From an uncultured Paludibaculum sp. (GTDB taxonomy: Bacteria; Acidobacteriota; Terriglobia; Bryobacterales; Bryobacteraceae): 64,000 nucleotides of DNA. Positions 18,339 to 27,214 of this stretch are shown here, one piece after another. How positions within the stretch are numbered: the first letter of the stretch is position 1; each line of letters starts with the position of its first letter. Below the pieces are notes generated by a model. The model did not search any database. It had not been told where the DNA came from and saw only the letters and a list, made by a program, of their open reading frames with translations. Where the stretch lies: assembly GCF_963665245.1 (NCBI RefSeq), contig NZ_OY762267.1:2666001-2730000 (forward strand), given 5' to 3'. Both the position numbers and the translations under genes were made by a program.

Positions 18339-19361
18339 CTACATGTGCGACGCTTCGAGCAAAACCTGCTGCAGTACCAACTCCTGGTCGAGCGTAACGG
18401 ATAGCGGCCTCCTCTCGACAACGCAGCGCGCGAGCTCGGAAAAGTCACCCACATAGCGCTGGAAGGGGGCCAGATCGATCCTCTGGCGGCCGGCTTTGTA
18501 GGGCCCAGCCGGCTTGGCGAGGTCGATTTCCAGGACCGGCTGCTCAATGGGGCGAAGCACCGCCGTGCCATTGGTGCCGTAGATCTCCAGGCAGCGGTAG
18601 GGGCCGGCGCCGGGTTGCAGGACCGCCGTCGTGATCATCGCTATGGCTCGCGGATACTCCAGAACTGCCACGGTGTTGTCCTTCAGAGTGTCCTGGAAAT
18701 TGCCGCTGGTCTTCAAAACCGAACTGATCTTCGCCGGACGGCCGAGCAGGCGGACGATGGGGTCGAACAAGTGGCAGCCCTGTTCGAACATCTGCCCGCC
18801 GGGGAATAGGTTCCACTCGGGGCGCTGCTCGGCGGTGATGAGGGTGTTCATCATGCCCTTGATGAGGTAGATGTCGCCAAGCCAGCCCTGGCGAGCTGCG
18901 TCGAGCATCCGATTCATGCCCTCGTGGTGGCGCCACATGTAGCCCAACTGCAGCAGGCGCTGCTTGCGGCGGGCCGTGTCGATCACTACACGCGTTTCGG
19001 CCATGTTGTCGGCGGGAGGTTTCTCCAGGTGGACGTGCTTACCCGCATTTAACGCCGCGAAGCCGTCCTTGGCGTGGCGTTTCACCTCGGACTCCACCGC
19101 AATTACTTCGATGGAGGGATCGGAGAGCGCCCGGTCCCGCGTGATCATCGGCAGCCCCGCCGTCTCGTACCGGGCCCGGAACTTTGGGTCGTCCTCGACA
19201 ATGCCCACGAGGGAGAACGCCGGATTGGCACGCACCACGGCGATTTTCCCTTCGGCGTGCGAATGGGCGGCGCCCAGAAACGCAATGCTGATCTTGCGCG
19301 CCGGAGGCTGCGCGAAGGCGGGAACGGCGGCGAGAAACGTCCGGCGGGTGAATGAAGGCAT
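18339..19361 (-). CDS. Gfo/Idh/MocA-like oxidoreductase with Tat-like signal
   Basis: A 340-residue protein. MPSFTRRTFLAAVPAFA is a twin-arginine leader, followed by a Rossmann segment (ISIAFLGAAHSHAEGKIAVV) with an altered glycine loop, the EKPPADN block typical of the dinucleotide-binding half (family EKP), and the C-terminal beta-sheet domain (GGQMFEQGCHLFDPIVRLLG). These proteins use NAD(P) to oxidise or rearrange sugars and cyclitols. Here AHSH replaces the usual GxGxxG, so cofactor binding is uncertain. It is the first gene of a two-gene unit with the FAH-family protein and is divergent from pfkA. Confidence 0.86.
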   Translation of the reverse strand: MPSFTRRTFLAAVPAFAQPPARKISIAFLGAAHSHAEGKIAVVRANPAFSLVGIVEDDPKFRARYETAGLPMITRDRALSDPSIEVIAVESEVKRHAKDGFAALNAGKHVHLEKPPADNMAETRVVIDTARRKQRLLQLGYMWRHHEGMNRMLDAARQGWLGDIYLIKGMMNTLITAEQRPEWNLFPGGQMFEQGCHLFDPIVRLLGRPAKISSVLKTSGNFQDTLKDNTVAVLEYPRAIAMITTAVLQPGAGPYRCLEIYGTNGTAVLRPIEQPVLEIDLAKPAGPYKAGRQRIDLAPFQRYVGDFSELARCVVERRPLSVTLDQELVLQQVLLEASHM

Positions 19362-19419
19362 GGCGACGTTGATTCTATCGTGCCGTGCCCTGGGGTGAGC
19401 GGGTAGACTGGCGTTTAGC

Positions 19420-20727
19420 ATGACACCTCGAACCGTGGCCGTCGACCGGCTGGGTGATACCGTACATCCTTCTCCGCTGAAGTGGAACGAAGCCGATCCC
19501 GAGCATCCCAATGTCTTCGTTCGGGATAGCGAGTTCATTCCGCTACAGATCACGGTGGATGTGGAGCGCGAACGGGAAGGAAACCTGCTATTCGAGAAGG
19601 CGGGGCCGCGTGAACAGGTGTTTTTCGACGCAAGCAAGACGCGCGCCGCGATTGTCACTTGCGGAGGGCTATGCCCGGGTCTGAACAACGTGATCCGCTC
19701 GCTGGTTTTGAGCCTGCGCTGCCACTACGGCGTCGAGCGGGTTTTGGGCATCCGCTACGGCTATCACGGCCTGAATCCCGCGCACGGCTTCCCGCCCATG
19801 GAGTTGGACGTGGACGACGTGAGCGACATCCATGAGGTGGGCGGCACGATCATAGGCACCTCGCGCGGCCCTGAGGATGCGGGCGTCATGCTCGACTTCC
19901 TGCGCACGCTGGGCGTTCAGATGCTCTTCACGATCGGCGGCGACGGCACACAGCGCGGTGCCATGAAACTGCACGAGGAGGCCCGGCGGCAGGGCTATCC
20001 GCTCGCGGTCGTGGGCGTGCCGAAGACGGTCGACAACGATATCCAATATGTGACACGGACCTTCGGGTTCGGCACGGCGGTGGACAGGGCGCGGGCGATC
20101 ATCGACGTCGCGCACACCGAGGCCAGAGCGGTCCTGAACGGGGTGGGCCTGGTCCGGCTGATGGGGCGCGACTCCGGTTTCATCGCCGCCGGCGCCACGT
20201 TGGCCAGCGGGGAGGTCAACTATTGCCTGATCCCGGAGCAGCAGTTCGCGATGGAGGGGGAACGGGGGCTGCTGGCCGTACTGCAAAAGCGACTGGCCCG
20301 AAAGCGGCACGCCGTCATTGTGGTGGCCGAGGGCGCGGGACAGGCGCTTATGGCCAAGGAGGGTGAGGAGCGCGACGCCTCCGGCAATGTGAAGTTCGCC
20401 GACATCGGGGTCTATCTGAAGGATCACATCACGGCCCACTTCAAAGGCCAGGGCCAGACTATCAATGTCCGCTACATCGACCCGAGCTATGCAATCCGGG
20501 GCCTGGCCGCCAACACGGAAGACGCCGTGCTGTGCGACATGCTGGCGCGCAATGCCGCCCATGCGGCGATGGCGGGGCGCTCGGGTGTGATTGTCGGCTA
20601 CATTCACAACCGGATGGTGCACGTGCCGATGGAGTTGGCAACAAATGGGCGGAAGAAGGTGGGACTCGAATCGGCGCTATGGAAGGGAGTTCTGGCGGTG
20701 ACGGGTCAACCGGCGAGTTGGAAGTAG
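19420..20727 (+). CDS. pfkA: ATP-dependent 6-phosphofructokinase (group II type)
   Basis: A 435-residue phosphofructokinase that phosphorylates fructose 6-phosphate in glycolysis. Motifs are TCGGLCPGLNNVI, IGTSRGPED, GGDGTQRGA and PKTVDNDI, then LMGRDSGFIA and IPEQQFAMEG. The glycine in GGDG favours ATP over pyrophosphate, and the lysine of PKTVDND places it in the long plant/trypanosome-like clade, not the 320-residue E. coli type. The first 70 residues are an N-terminal extension usual in that clade. It is divergent from the Gfo/Idh gene and ends in a hairpin terminator. Confidence 0.92.
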   Translation: MTPRTVAVDRLGDTVHPSPLKWNEADPEHPNVFVRDSEFIPLQITVDVEREREGNLLFEKAGPREQVFFDASKTRAAIVTCGGLCPGLNNVIRSLVLSLRCHYGVERVLGIRYGYHGLNPAHGFPPMELDVDDVSDIHEVGGTIIGTSRGPEDAGVMLDFLRTLGVQMLFTIGGDGTQRGAMKLHEEARRQGYPLAVVGVPKTVDNDIQYVTRTFGFGTAVDRARAIIDVAHTEARAVLNGVGLVRLMGRDSGFIAAGATLASGEVNYCLIPEQQFAMEGERGLLAVLQKRLARKRHAVIVVAEGAGQALMAKEGEERDASGNVKFADIGVYLKDHITAHFKGQGQTINVRYIDPSYAIRGLAANTEDAVLCDMLARNAAHAAMAGRSGVIVGYIHNRMVHVPMELATNGRKKVGLESALWKGVLAVTGQPASWK

Positions 20728-20730
20728 AGA

Positions 20731-20756
20731 GGGGAGGCCCGGTGCCTCCCCCTTGT
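20731..20756 (+). terminator. Terminator after pfkA
   Basis: The hairpin GGGGAGGC / GCCTCCCC with a 5-base loop begins 4 bases after the pfkA stop and is followed by CTTGTT. The U-tract is weak. It lies between pfkA and the convergent FecR-domain gene. Confidence 0.6.
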
Positions 20757-20783
20757 TCGGTCACGTTGCCAAGGGCAGGATAG

Positions 20784-21647
20784 TTAGCGGCGATGTCCGC
20801 CACCTCGGCCCCATCCACCGCCACGAACGATCACCGTAGGGCCGCCGTAGAAGCCGCCCCAATAGGGGTAGCCGCCCCAGAGCGGATCGCCCCAGAAGCC
20901 GCCGGCCCAGTAGGGGTAGCCGTAGCCCACGCCGACATGAACCATGCCGGGATACCAGGGATTGCGGGCATAGCGGGGACCGCGGTTCTCATCCATCATC
21001 TTGTCGCGCCGCTGGGCCCATTCGTCGAAGGCGTCTTTATCGGGCGCGGATACGACTTCCTGGCGGGCACCGTGCTCATACTCGCGAGCCACGAAGCTCC
21101 TGCCCTTCTTCACGTGAAGATTCTGTTGCGGCGTCAGCACCTCGGCTTCGCCGTTGCGCACGATGAGCTTGCTCTCCTTGGGGCCCATCACCTCGACGCG
21201 GTAGACGCCGTCTTTCTGCGGTACGAAATTGGCATTGGGTGTGCGCAAGTCGACGTCGGCTTCGCCGTACTTCAGCATGGAGTAGGACACGGAACCGTGC
21301 ACCACATTGATCTGAAAGGCACGCTGACCGAGTTGCTTGAGCAGGACTTCGCTGCTGGAATCGAGTCGAATGAAGTTCGAATCGTCGAGGCGAATCTCCA
21401 CCCGGGAGGCGGGCCCGGTGAAGATGGAATCGCCGCCAACCAGAGGCATGCCGGATTCAGCGGACGTTACGTCGCGGCCATGGCGGCGGCTGGCGTCGCC
21501 GGCCACCATGCTCACACGAGCGACACCCACGCCGCTGTTGTCGGAAGTCGTCTGCCTGCGAGGTTGGGCAAAGAGGGATGCGGGCATAGCCAGTAAGGCT
21601 ACCGTGGCAACACCCAGCCACGTTCGTTTCGTCATTGGGGCACGCAT
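20784..21647 (-). CDS. Exported FecR-domain protein with Gly/Tyr-rich C-terminus
   Basis: A 287-residue protein. A signal peptide (MRAPMTKRTWLGVATVALLAMPASLFA) precedes a FecR-like domain (GGDSIFTGPASRVEIRLDDSNFIRLDSSSEVLL, then GSVSYSMLKYGEADVDLRTPNANF), a short coiled acidic segment, and a tail very rich in Gly, Tyr, Trp and Pro (about residues 225-287). No sigma or anti-sigma partner lies beside it, so a structural or envelope role is more likely than FecR signalling. AGGAGA at 21655-21660 lies 7 bases upstream of the ATG at 21647, which fixes the start. Confidence 0.78.
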   Translation of the reverse strand: MRAPMTKRTWLGVATVALLAMPASLFAQPRRQTTSDNSGVGVARVSMVAGDASRRHGRDVTSAESGMPLVGGDSIFTGPASRVEIRLDDSNFIRLDSSSEVLLKQLGQRAFQINVVHGSVSYSMLKYGEADVDLRTPNANFVPQKDGVYRVEVMGPKESKLIVRNGEAEVLTPQQNLHVKKGRSFVAREYEHGARQEVVSAPDKDAFDEWAQRRDKMMDENRGPRYARNPWYPGMVHVGVGYGYPYWAGGFWGDPLWGGYPYWGGFYGGPTVIVRGGGWGRGGGHRR

Positions 21648-21896
21648 TGGTTGCTCTCCTAAAAACTCTCTGCCTAGGTAAGTGCAATTTTCGCGCCAAA
21701 CTGTAAGCAGCCTGCAATCAGTTGGATCCCTGGATGGGAACGGGACGAATGGTGGCCGATTTCCAGCAGGTGGCCCACATCCACCACCCCAGCTGTTCAT
21801 CGGCGACGGCGTGTGCCAGGATGAAGCTGCCACCTATGTCCGGCTGACTACCCTCCCGGTCCTGTGCGGGAGTTTGTTGGTGGAAATGCGAGTGTC

Positions 21897-24800
21897 ATGC
21901 AGCGAACAATCGTTTTTCACGACCCCACGGGACGTCGCCGGGCCCATCTCCGCCGCACCCTAGGCACCGGCGCCGTCGTTCTCGCTATCTTCCTTGTGCT
22001 GCTGGGTCTGGCCGCGCTTTCGAGTCCTCAACTACCGGTATTGGGCTTGCCGGCCGTTCAGCACATCACGAGCTTCGGCGAGGTGCCGAGCATCATCAGA
22101 GGCGAACGCGCAGCGAAGAACATCCCCTTCAAGCTGCGTAAGGCTGCTAAGGATCTGCGATATGTCCGCAGCGCCTCTCCCGTGAGCCGCCCGGTGCGTG
22201 CGGCGCGAGTGACCAAGGGCAGACCCATTGTTGTTGGCTACTACGTCAACTGGGATCGCGCCAGCCTGGTCTCGCTTCGGCTGAATGCGAGGCACCTGAC
22301 GCACCTGGCCCCGGAGTGGTTCGTGCTGAAGAACGCGAAGGGCGACATCGAAGACGAGTCGGACTCGACCGTCATCGAGATTGCACGACAGGCAGACCTG
22401 CCGGTTCTCGCGATGCTGACCAACTTCCGTGACGGCTGGCGAGCCGACGAACTCCATCGTCTGCTGAATGACAAGGCCGCACGGGAGAATCTCGTTGATA
22501 ACATCTACAGCAACGTGACCGAGCATGAACTGGCCGGCGTCATGATCGATCTGGAAATGGCGCGGCGCGGAGATCGTGCGAAGCTCGTGGATTTTGTAGC
22601 CCAAGTGAGAGACCGCCTGGAACCCGCCAAGCTTATGGTCACCCAAGCGGTGCCGACTGAGGACGAAGCTTACGATCTGCGCCGCCTGGCCAACCTGTGC
22701 GATTTCATCGTGCCGATGGTCTACGACGAGCACTATCAGAGCGGGACGCCCGGGCCAGTGGCTTCGCAGGAGTGGTTTGAGAAGCAACTCGACCGCCTGG
22801 CGAAGGAAGCGCCGGTGGACAAGATTGTCATCGGCGTCGGCAATTACGGGTACGACTGGGTGATTGGCGCCCGGGGTGCCGCGGAAGTCGCATTCAACGA
22901 CGTGATGGCAGCGTCGGTATCCAACAAGACCAGTGTGGAGTGGGACAACGACACGGATAACCCCGTGTTGCGCTACACCCTGGGTGGCAACCAGCACGAA
23001 GTCTGGTTTCTGGATGCGCTCACCGCCCTCAACCACATTGTCGAGGTCGCGGATCGCGGCTTTCGCGGCGTGGGCGTATGGCGGCTTGGCGGCGAGGATC
23101 CCGGACTATGGCATGTGCTTTCGCATGCCAGTTGGCCGACGCACGATTTCGACACGGCGGCGCTGGCCGCACTGGGCGTACAGCAGAGCGTGAACCAGTA
23201 CGGCGAGGGAGAGGTGATCCGGATAGCGGAGACGCCGCGCGAAGGTCGCCGCCGCCTTTGGAGGAGCCAGGACGGGTCGTTCGCCGAGCAGTATCTGTCG
23301 GCGCCGACTTATTACGTGATGGAGAGCTACGGCAAGGCGAAGGACAAACAGCTATGCATCACCTTTGACGATGGACCAGACAGCCGCTTCACACCGGCGG
23401 TGCTCGACATCCTGAAGCGGAAAGGCGTTCACGCCAGCTTCTTTGTCGTCGGGGCGAATGCGGAAGCGGAACCATCGCTACTCCGGCGCATGTACGCCGA
23501 AGGGCACGAGATCGGCAATCACAGCTACTCACATCCCAACATTGCGCTCACTTCGGCAGAACGCACACGCCTGGAGCTGGACGCTACGCAACGCATCATT
23601 GAACACGCCGTGGGGCGGTCGACCATTCTCTTTCGCCCACCCTACAACGCCGACAGCGAGCCGCAGACTCCGGCGGAGATTGAGCCTGTGCGCCGCGCCC
23701 AGGAGATGGGCTATCTGACAGTGGGCGAGCGCATTGATCCGAGAGACTGGCAGGCGGGATCGACGGCGGACGGGATTCTGCAGGAGATCATCGATGAAAA
23801 AGACAACGGCAGCGTGATCCTGCTGCACGACGCGGGCGGCGATCGCGCCGCCACGCTGGAGGCCCTGCCGCGCATCATCGACCACTTCCGAGAGCAAGGG
23901 TACCGGTTTGTCACCATTGGAGAGCTGCTGGGCAAGTCGCGCGATGAGATCATGCCGATACCAGCCAGCGACGAGGGCCGATGGGCGCTGATCGAGGGCC
24001 AGGCGCTCGACTTCAAGGGGCTGCTCAGCTACCTGCTCGGCGTGGCGTTTCTGTCTGTGATCTTCCTCACACTGCTACGCAGTCTGGCATACGCGGCCAT
24101 GGCCATGATCGAGAAAAGAAAAGTGCGGCGGCGCGTCTTTGACGAGGCGTGGCAGCCGCCGGTGAGCGTCCTCATCGCCGCGTATAACGAGGAGAAGGTC
24201 ATCCGCCGCACGGTGGAGTCCGTGTTCGCCAACGGGTATCCGCAATTAGAGGTGCTGATTGTAGACGATGGCTCGCGCGACGGTACCGGAACCGTGCTGC
24301 GTGAGGCGTTCGGCACGGATCCACGGGTCACCTTGCTGAGCCAGGAGAACACGGGCAAGTCGGCCGCTCTCAACCGTGCCATTGCAGCGGCGCGGTACGA
24401 CATCCTGGTTGCGGTGGATGCGGACACGATCTTCGGCGAACGCACCATCGCGCGACTGGTGCGGCATTTCGCTTCCAACAAGGTGGGCGCGGTGTCGGGC
24501 AACGCCAAGGTGGGGAACCACCACAACTGGCTGACGCGATTCCAGTCGATCGAGTACATCTACGGCTTTAACCTCGACCGGAGGGCGCTCGATCTTGTGA
24601 ATGCAATTCCGGTGGTGCCGGGCGCTGTGGGCGCCTGGCGCAAATCCCTCGTGATCCAGGCCGGAGGTTTCAGCCACGATACTTCGGCCGAGGATACGGA
24701 CCTGACACTGGCCATCCGCAAACTCGGCTATGAGATTCGCTACGAAGAGAGCGCGGTGGCTTATACGGAGGCGCCGGAAGATATCCGCAGCCTGGCCAAA

Positions 24801-25220
24801 CAGCGATTCCGCTGGTCGTTCGGGACCATGCAGGCCGCCTGGAAGCACCGTGACGCGCTGTTCAACTATTCGTACGGTTCCCTGGGCTTCGTGGCGCTGC
24901 CTAGCATCTGGATCTTTCAGGTGCTGCTAGGGGCCATCTCACCGCTGGCCGACCTGGCGATGATCGCCACGCTGTTCGCGGGCAACTGGCCCATCATCCT
25001 GCTGTACTACCTTGCGTTCTTCGGCGTCGAACTCGCCACGGGTTTTCTCGCCTACTACCTGGAAGGCGACAGCCCGCGCGATCTGGTGCTGCTGTTCCCA
25101 CAGCGCCTGTTTTACCGCCAGCTAATGAATTACGTGATTGGGAAGTCGGTGCTCTATGCCATCCAGGGGCGGCTGATCGGGTGGGGCAAACTGGAGCGCA
25201 AAGCGACTGTCGGCACGTGA
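21897..25220 (+). CDS. Trimodular GH18-like / polysaccharide deacetylase / GT2 glycosyltransferase
   Basis: A 1107-residue membrane protein. An N-terminal membrane helix (about residues 23-45) is followed by a GH18-type domain (VVGYYVNWD, and VMIDLE near 216 with the catalytic glutamate position). Next comes a NodB deacetylase domain (TFDDGP near 487, NHSYSH near 542, RPPYN, and LLHDAGG), then a membrane segment (about 706-738), and a family 2 glycosyltransferase (AAYNEE, VDDGSRDGT, DADT, EDTDLT, QRFRW near 968) with C-terminal membrane helices. It could make, deacetylate and trim a beta-1,4-GlcNAc-like polymer in one chain. The enzymatic domains lie on both sides of the membrane. The start is taken at 21897; a GTG at 21864 would add 11 residues. 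Confidence 0.9.
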   Translation: MQRTIVFHDPTGRRRAHLRRTLGTGAVVLAIFLVLLGLAALSSPQLPVLGLPAVQHITSFGEVPSIIRGERAAKNIPFKLRKAAKDLRYVRSASPVSRPVRAARVTKGRPIVVGYYVNWDRASLVSLRLNARHLTHLAPEWFVLKNAKGDIEDESDSTVIEIARQADLPVLAMLTNFRDGWRADELHRLLNDKAARENLVDNIYSNVTEHELAGVMIDLEMARRGDRAKLVDFVAQVRDRLEPAKLMVTQAVPTEDEAYDLRRLANLCDFIVPMVYDEHYQSGTPGPVASQEWFEKQLDRLAKEAPVDKIVIGVGNYGYDWVIGARGAAEVAFNDVMAASVSNKTSVEWDNDTDNPVLRYTLGGNQHEVWFLDALTALNHIVEVADRGFRGVGVWRLGGEDPGLWHVLSHASWPTHDFDTAALAALGVQQSVNQYGEGEVIRIAETPREGRRRLWRSQDGSFAEQYLSAPTYYVMESYGKAKDKQLCITFDDGPDSRFTPAVLDILKRKGVHASFFVVGANAEAEPSLLRRMYAEGHEIGNHSYSHPNIALTSAERTRLELDATQRIIEHAVGRSTILFRPPYNADSEPQTPAEIEPVRRAQEMGYLTVGERIDPRDWQAGSTADGILQEIIDEKDNGSVILLHDAGGDRAATLEALPRIIDHFREQGYRFVTIGELLGKSRDEIMPIPASDEGRWALIEGQALDFKGLLSYLLGVAFLSVIFLTLLRSLAYAAMAMIEKRKVRRRVFDEAWQPPVSVLIAAYNEEKVIRRTVESVFANGYPQLEVLIVDDGSRDGTGTVLREAFGTDPRVTLLSQENTGKSAALNRAIAAARYDILVAVDADTIFGERTIARLVRHFASNKVGAVSGNAKVGNHHNWLTRFQSIEYIYGFNLDRRALDLVNAIPVVPGAVGAWRKSLVIQAGGFSHDTSAEDTDLTLAIRKLGYEIRYEESAVAYTEAPEDIRSLAKQRFRWSFGTMQAAWKHRDALFNYSYGSLGFVALPSIWIFQVLLGAISPLADLAMIATLFAGNWPIILLYYLAFFGVELATGFLAYYLEGDSPRDLVLLFPQRLFYRQLMNYVIGKSVLYAIQGRLIGWGKLERKATVGT

Positions 25221-25321
25221 TCCGTCCCCGGCACCGCCACATGTGACATCCTGTCTTCGAAAGGGATTCGTCCCAGGCAATTTGGCGGATCGCACTTCAC
25301 ATTTACAAGGACTATCAGGCG

Positions 25322-26473
25322 ATGAAACAGGCAAGCATTCTCGCACTCCTCGGTGCAATCTGCTGGCTCGCCCAGCCGGCGGCCGCTCAGGACAGCCCTT
25401 ATTCCGGGCTCACTTCGAGCCTGGAGAATCTATATCGCGTCTCGAAGGCGAAGACGTTCTCGATCAGCCCGGAAAATCTGACGGGCGAAAAAGGGAAGGG
25501 CGCGATGGCGGCCCAGGGCTCTGCGTCACGTGCCTCGTCGGAGCTGGGCCAGGGATGGAAAGTGAATCCGTATATCGTGATCGCTCCTGGACAGACGCTG
25601 ACCCTTGGGGAGATTACCGGGTCGGGTGCGATTCAGCACATCTGGATGACACCCACGGGGAATTGGCGGTTTTCGATTCTTCGGATGTATTGGGACGACG
25701 AAACGGCACCTTCGGTGGAGACGCCGGTGGGAGATTTCTTCGCGATGGGCTGGGGGAAATATGCCCCGCTGACATCGCTGGCGATCTGTGTGAATCCGGG
25801 CAGTGCCTTCAACTCCTACTGGCCAATGCCGTTCCGGAAGAAGGCCAAAATTACCCTGGAGAATCTGGACGAGAAGCCGATGACGATCTACTACCAGATC
25901 GACTACACGCAGGCCCCGGTGCCGGCGGACGCGGCGTATTTCCATGCCCAGTTCCGGCGTGTGAACCCGCTGCCCTACAAGCAGGTGTACACGCTTCTGG
26001 ATGGGGTAAAAGGCACCGGGCATTACGTCGGGACCTACATGGCCTGGGGCGTCAACAACAACGGCTGGTGGGGCGAGGGCGAGATCAAGTTCTTTATGGA
26101 CGGGGACAAGGCGTTCCCGACCATCGCCGGAACGGGGACTGAGGATTATTTCTGCGGCTCGTACAACTTCGAGAACCAGGAGACGCACCAGTATCAGCCG
26201 TTCACGACGCCGTATACGGGACTAGCGCAAGTGATCAAACCAGACGGCCTCTATCAGTCGCAGCAGCGGTTTGGGTTGTACCGGTGGCACATTGCAGATC
26301 CGGTGCGGTTTGAGAAGGATTTGCGGGTGACGATCCAGGCTCTGGGCTGGAAGGAGAACGGGCGGTATCTGCCGTTGAAGGATGATATTGCGTCCGTGGC
26401 GTATTGGTACCAGACGGAGCCGCATGCCGAGTTCCCCAAACTGCCGGCCAAGGATGACCTGGCAGTGCGCTAA
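25322..26473 (+). CDS. Exported DUF2961/GH172-like protein
   Basis: A 383-residue protein with a cleavable signal peptide (MKQASILALLGAICWLAQPAAAQ) and a complete DUF2961 domain. Conserved stretches are GSGAIQHIWMT, YWDDETAPSVETPVGDFFAMGWG, FNSYWPMPFRKKAKITLENL, YYQIDYT, and GTGTEDYFCGSYNFE near residue 270. DUF2961 is now classed as glycoside hydrolase family 172, whose characterised members cleave fructofuranosyl or arabinofuranosyl links; the TEDYF glutamate is in the catalytic region. The substrate here is unknown. The gene stands 101 bases after the trimodular enzyme, and a shared polysaccharide role is a guess. Confidence 0.87.
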   Translation: MKQASILALLGAICWLAQPAAAQDSPYSGLTSSLENLYRVSKAKTFSISPENLTGEKGKGAMAAQGSASRASSELGQGWKVNPYIVIAPGQTLTLGEITGSGAIQHIWMTPTGNWRFSILRMYWDDETAPSVETPVGDFFAMGWGKYAPLTSLAICVNPGSAFNSYWPMPFRKKAKITLENLDEKPMTIYYQIDYTQAPVPADAAYFHAQFRRVNPLPYKQVYTLLDGVKGTGHYVGTYMAWGVNNNGWWGEGEIKFFMDGDKAFPTIAGTGTEDYFCGSYNFENQETHQYQPFTTPYTGLAQVIKPDGLYQSQQRFGLYRWHIADPVRFEKDLRVTIQALGWKENGRYLPLKDDIASVAYWYQTEPHAEFPKLPAKDDLAVR

Positions 26474-26572
26474 CACGCGGAACCGGACGGCATAGTCCGG
26501 AGTCCAAGACAGCGGGAGCAGGCCCATACCCTTCCTCGTGGAAACGGCCGCCTGGTGCTTCCGGGGTGGGTT

Positions 26573-27160
26573 GTGAACTATCGCCGTCACCGTGAGACTT
26601 CCTCGTCGTGCCTGCTGCTGGCAGCCTCGCTGCTGGGCGGCGGTGCGTGCAAGAGCCGGCCTGCGCTCGAATTCGGCTCCGGGCTTGACGTCCCCTACGT
26701 CCAAACGGCGCCCGGCGTGGTGACGGCGATGCTGCACCTTGCCGGCGTGCATCCGGGCGATGTTGTGATGGACCTGGGCTGCGGCGACGGACGTATTGCC
26801 ATCGCCGCGGCACGGGAGTTTGGGGCGGAAGGCATTGGCTATGATATCGATCCGGAACGCATCGCCGAAGCCCGGCAAAACGCGATAGCTGCTGGAGTCA
26901 ACGGTCACACGCAGTTCTTCCGGCAGAACTTCTTCCAGGCGGACATCTCACGGGCCAGCGTGATTACTGTCTTCCTCATGCCAGCGCTACTGGAGCAGTT
27001 CCGGCCGCACTTTCTGCACTCTCTCGCCCCGGGGACACGGATTGTGTCCCATAGCTTCCCGCTGCGCGACTGGCCGGAGCAGCGGAAGCTCGTGGTGGAG
27101 GGACGCACGCTGTATCTGTATCGCGTGGGGCAGGCCGCGGCGGATTCTCAAGGGCGCTGA
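26573..27160 (+). CDS. Class I SAM methyltransferase with apparent export signal
   Basis: A protein of about 195 residues. A basic N-terminus and hydrophobic run (SCLLLAASLLGGGAC) resemble a signal or lipoprotein peptide with Cys near residue 26. The mature part is a methyltransferase fold with glycine-rich motif I (VVMDLGCGDGRIAIAAA), GYDIDPERIAEAR, and post-motif strands (VITVFLMPALLEQFRPHF). SAM is not expected outside the cytoplasm, so either the hydrophobic part is a membrane anchor or the true start is further inside. The GTG at 26573 is chosen; another GTG lies at 26555. The substrate is unknown. Confidence 0.72.
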   Translation: MNYRRHRETSSSCLLLAASLLGGGACKSRPALEFGSGLDVPYVQTAPGVVTAMLHLAGVHPGDVVMDLGCGDGRIAIAAAREFGAEGIGYDIDPERIAEARQNAIAAGVNGHTQFFRQNFFQADISRASVITVFLMPALLEQFRPHFLHSLAPGTRIVSHSFPLRDWPEQRKLVVEGRTLYLYRVGQAAADSQGR

Positions 27161-27214
27161 CAATCTTCACGTCGCGTGATCGAGATTGGCACGCCTTGAC
27201 GCCTTGGTCTGGTG

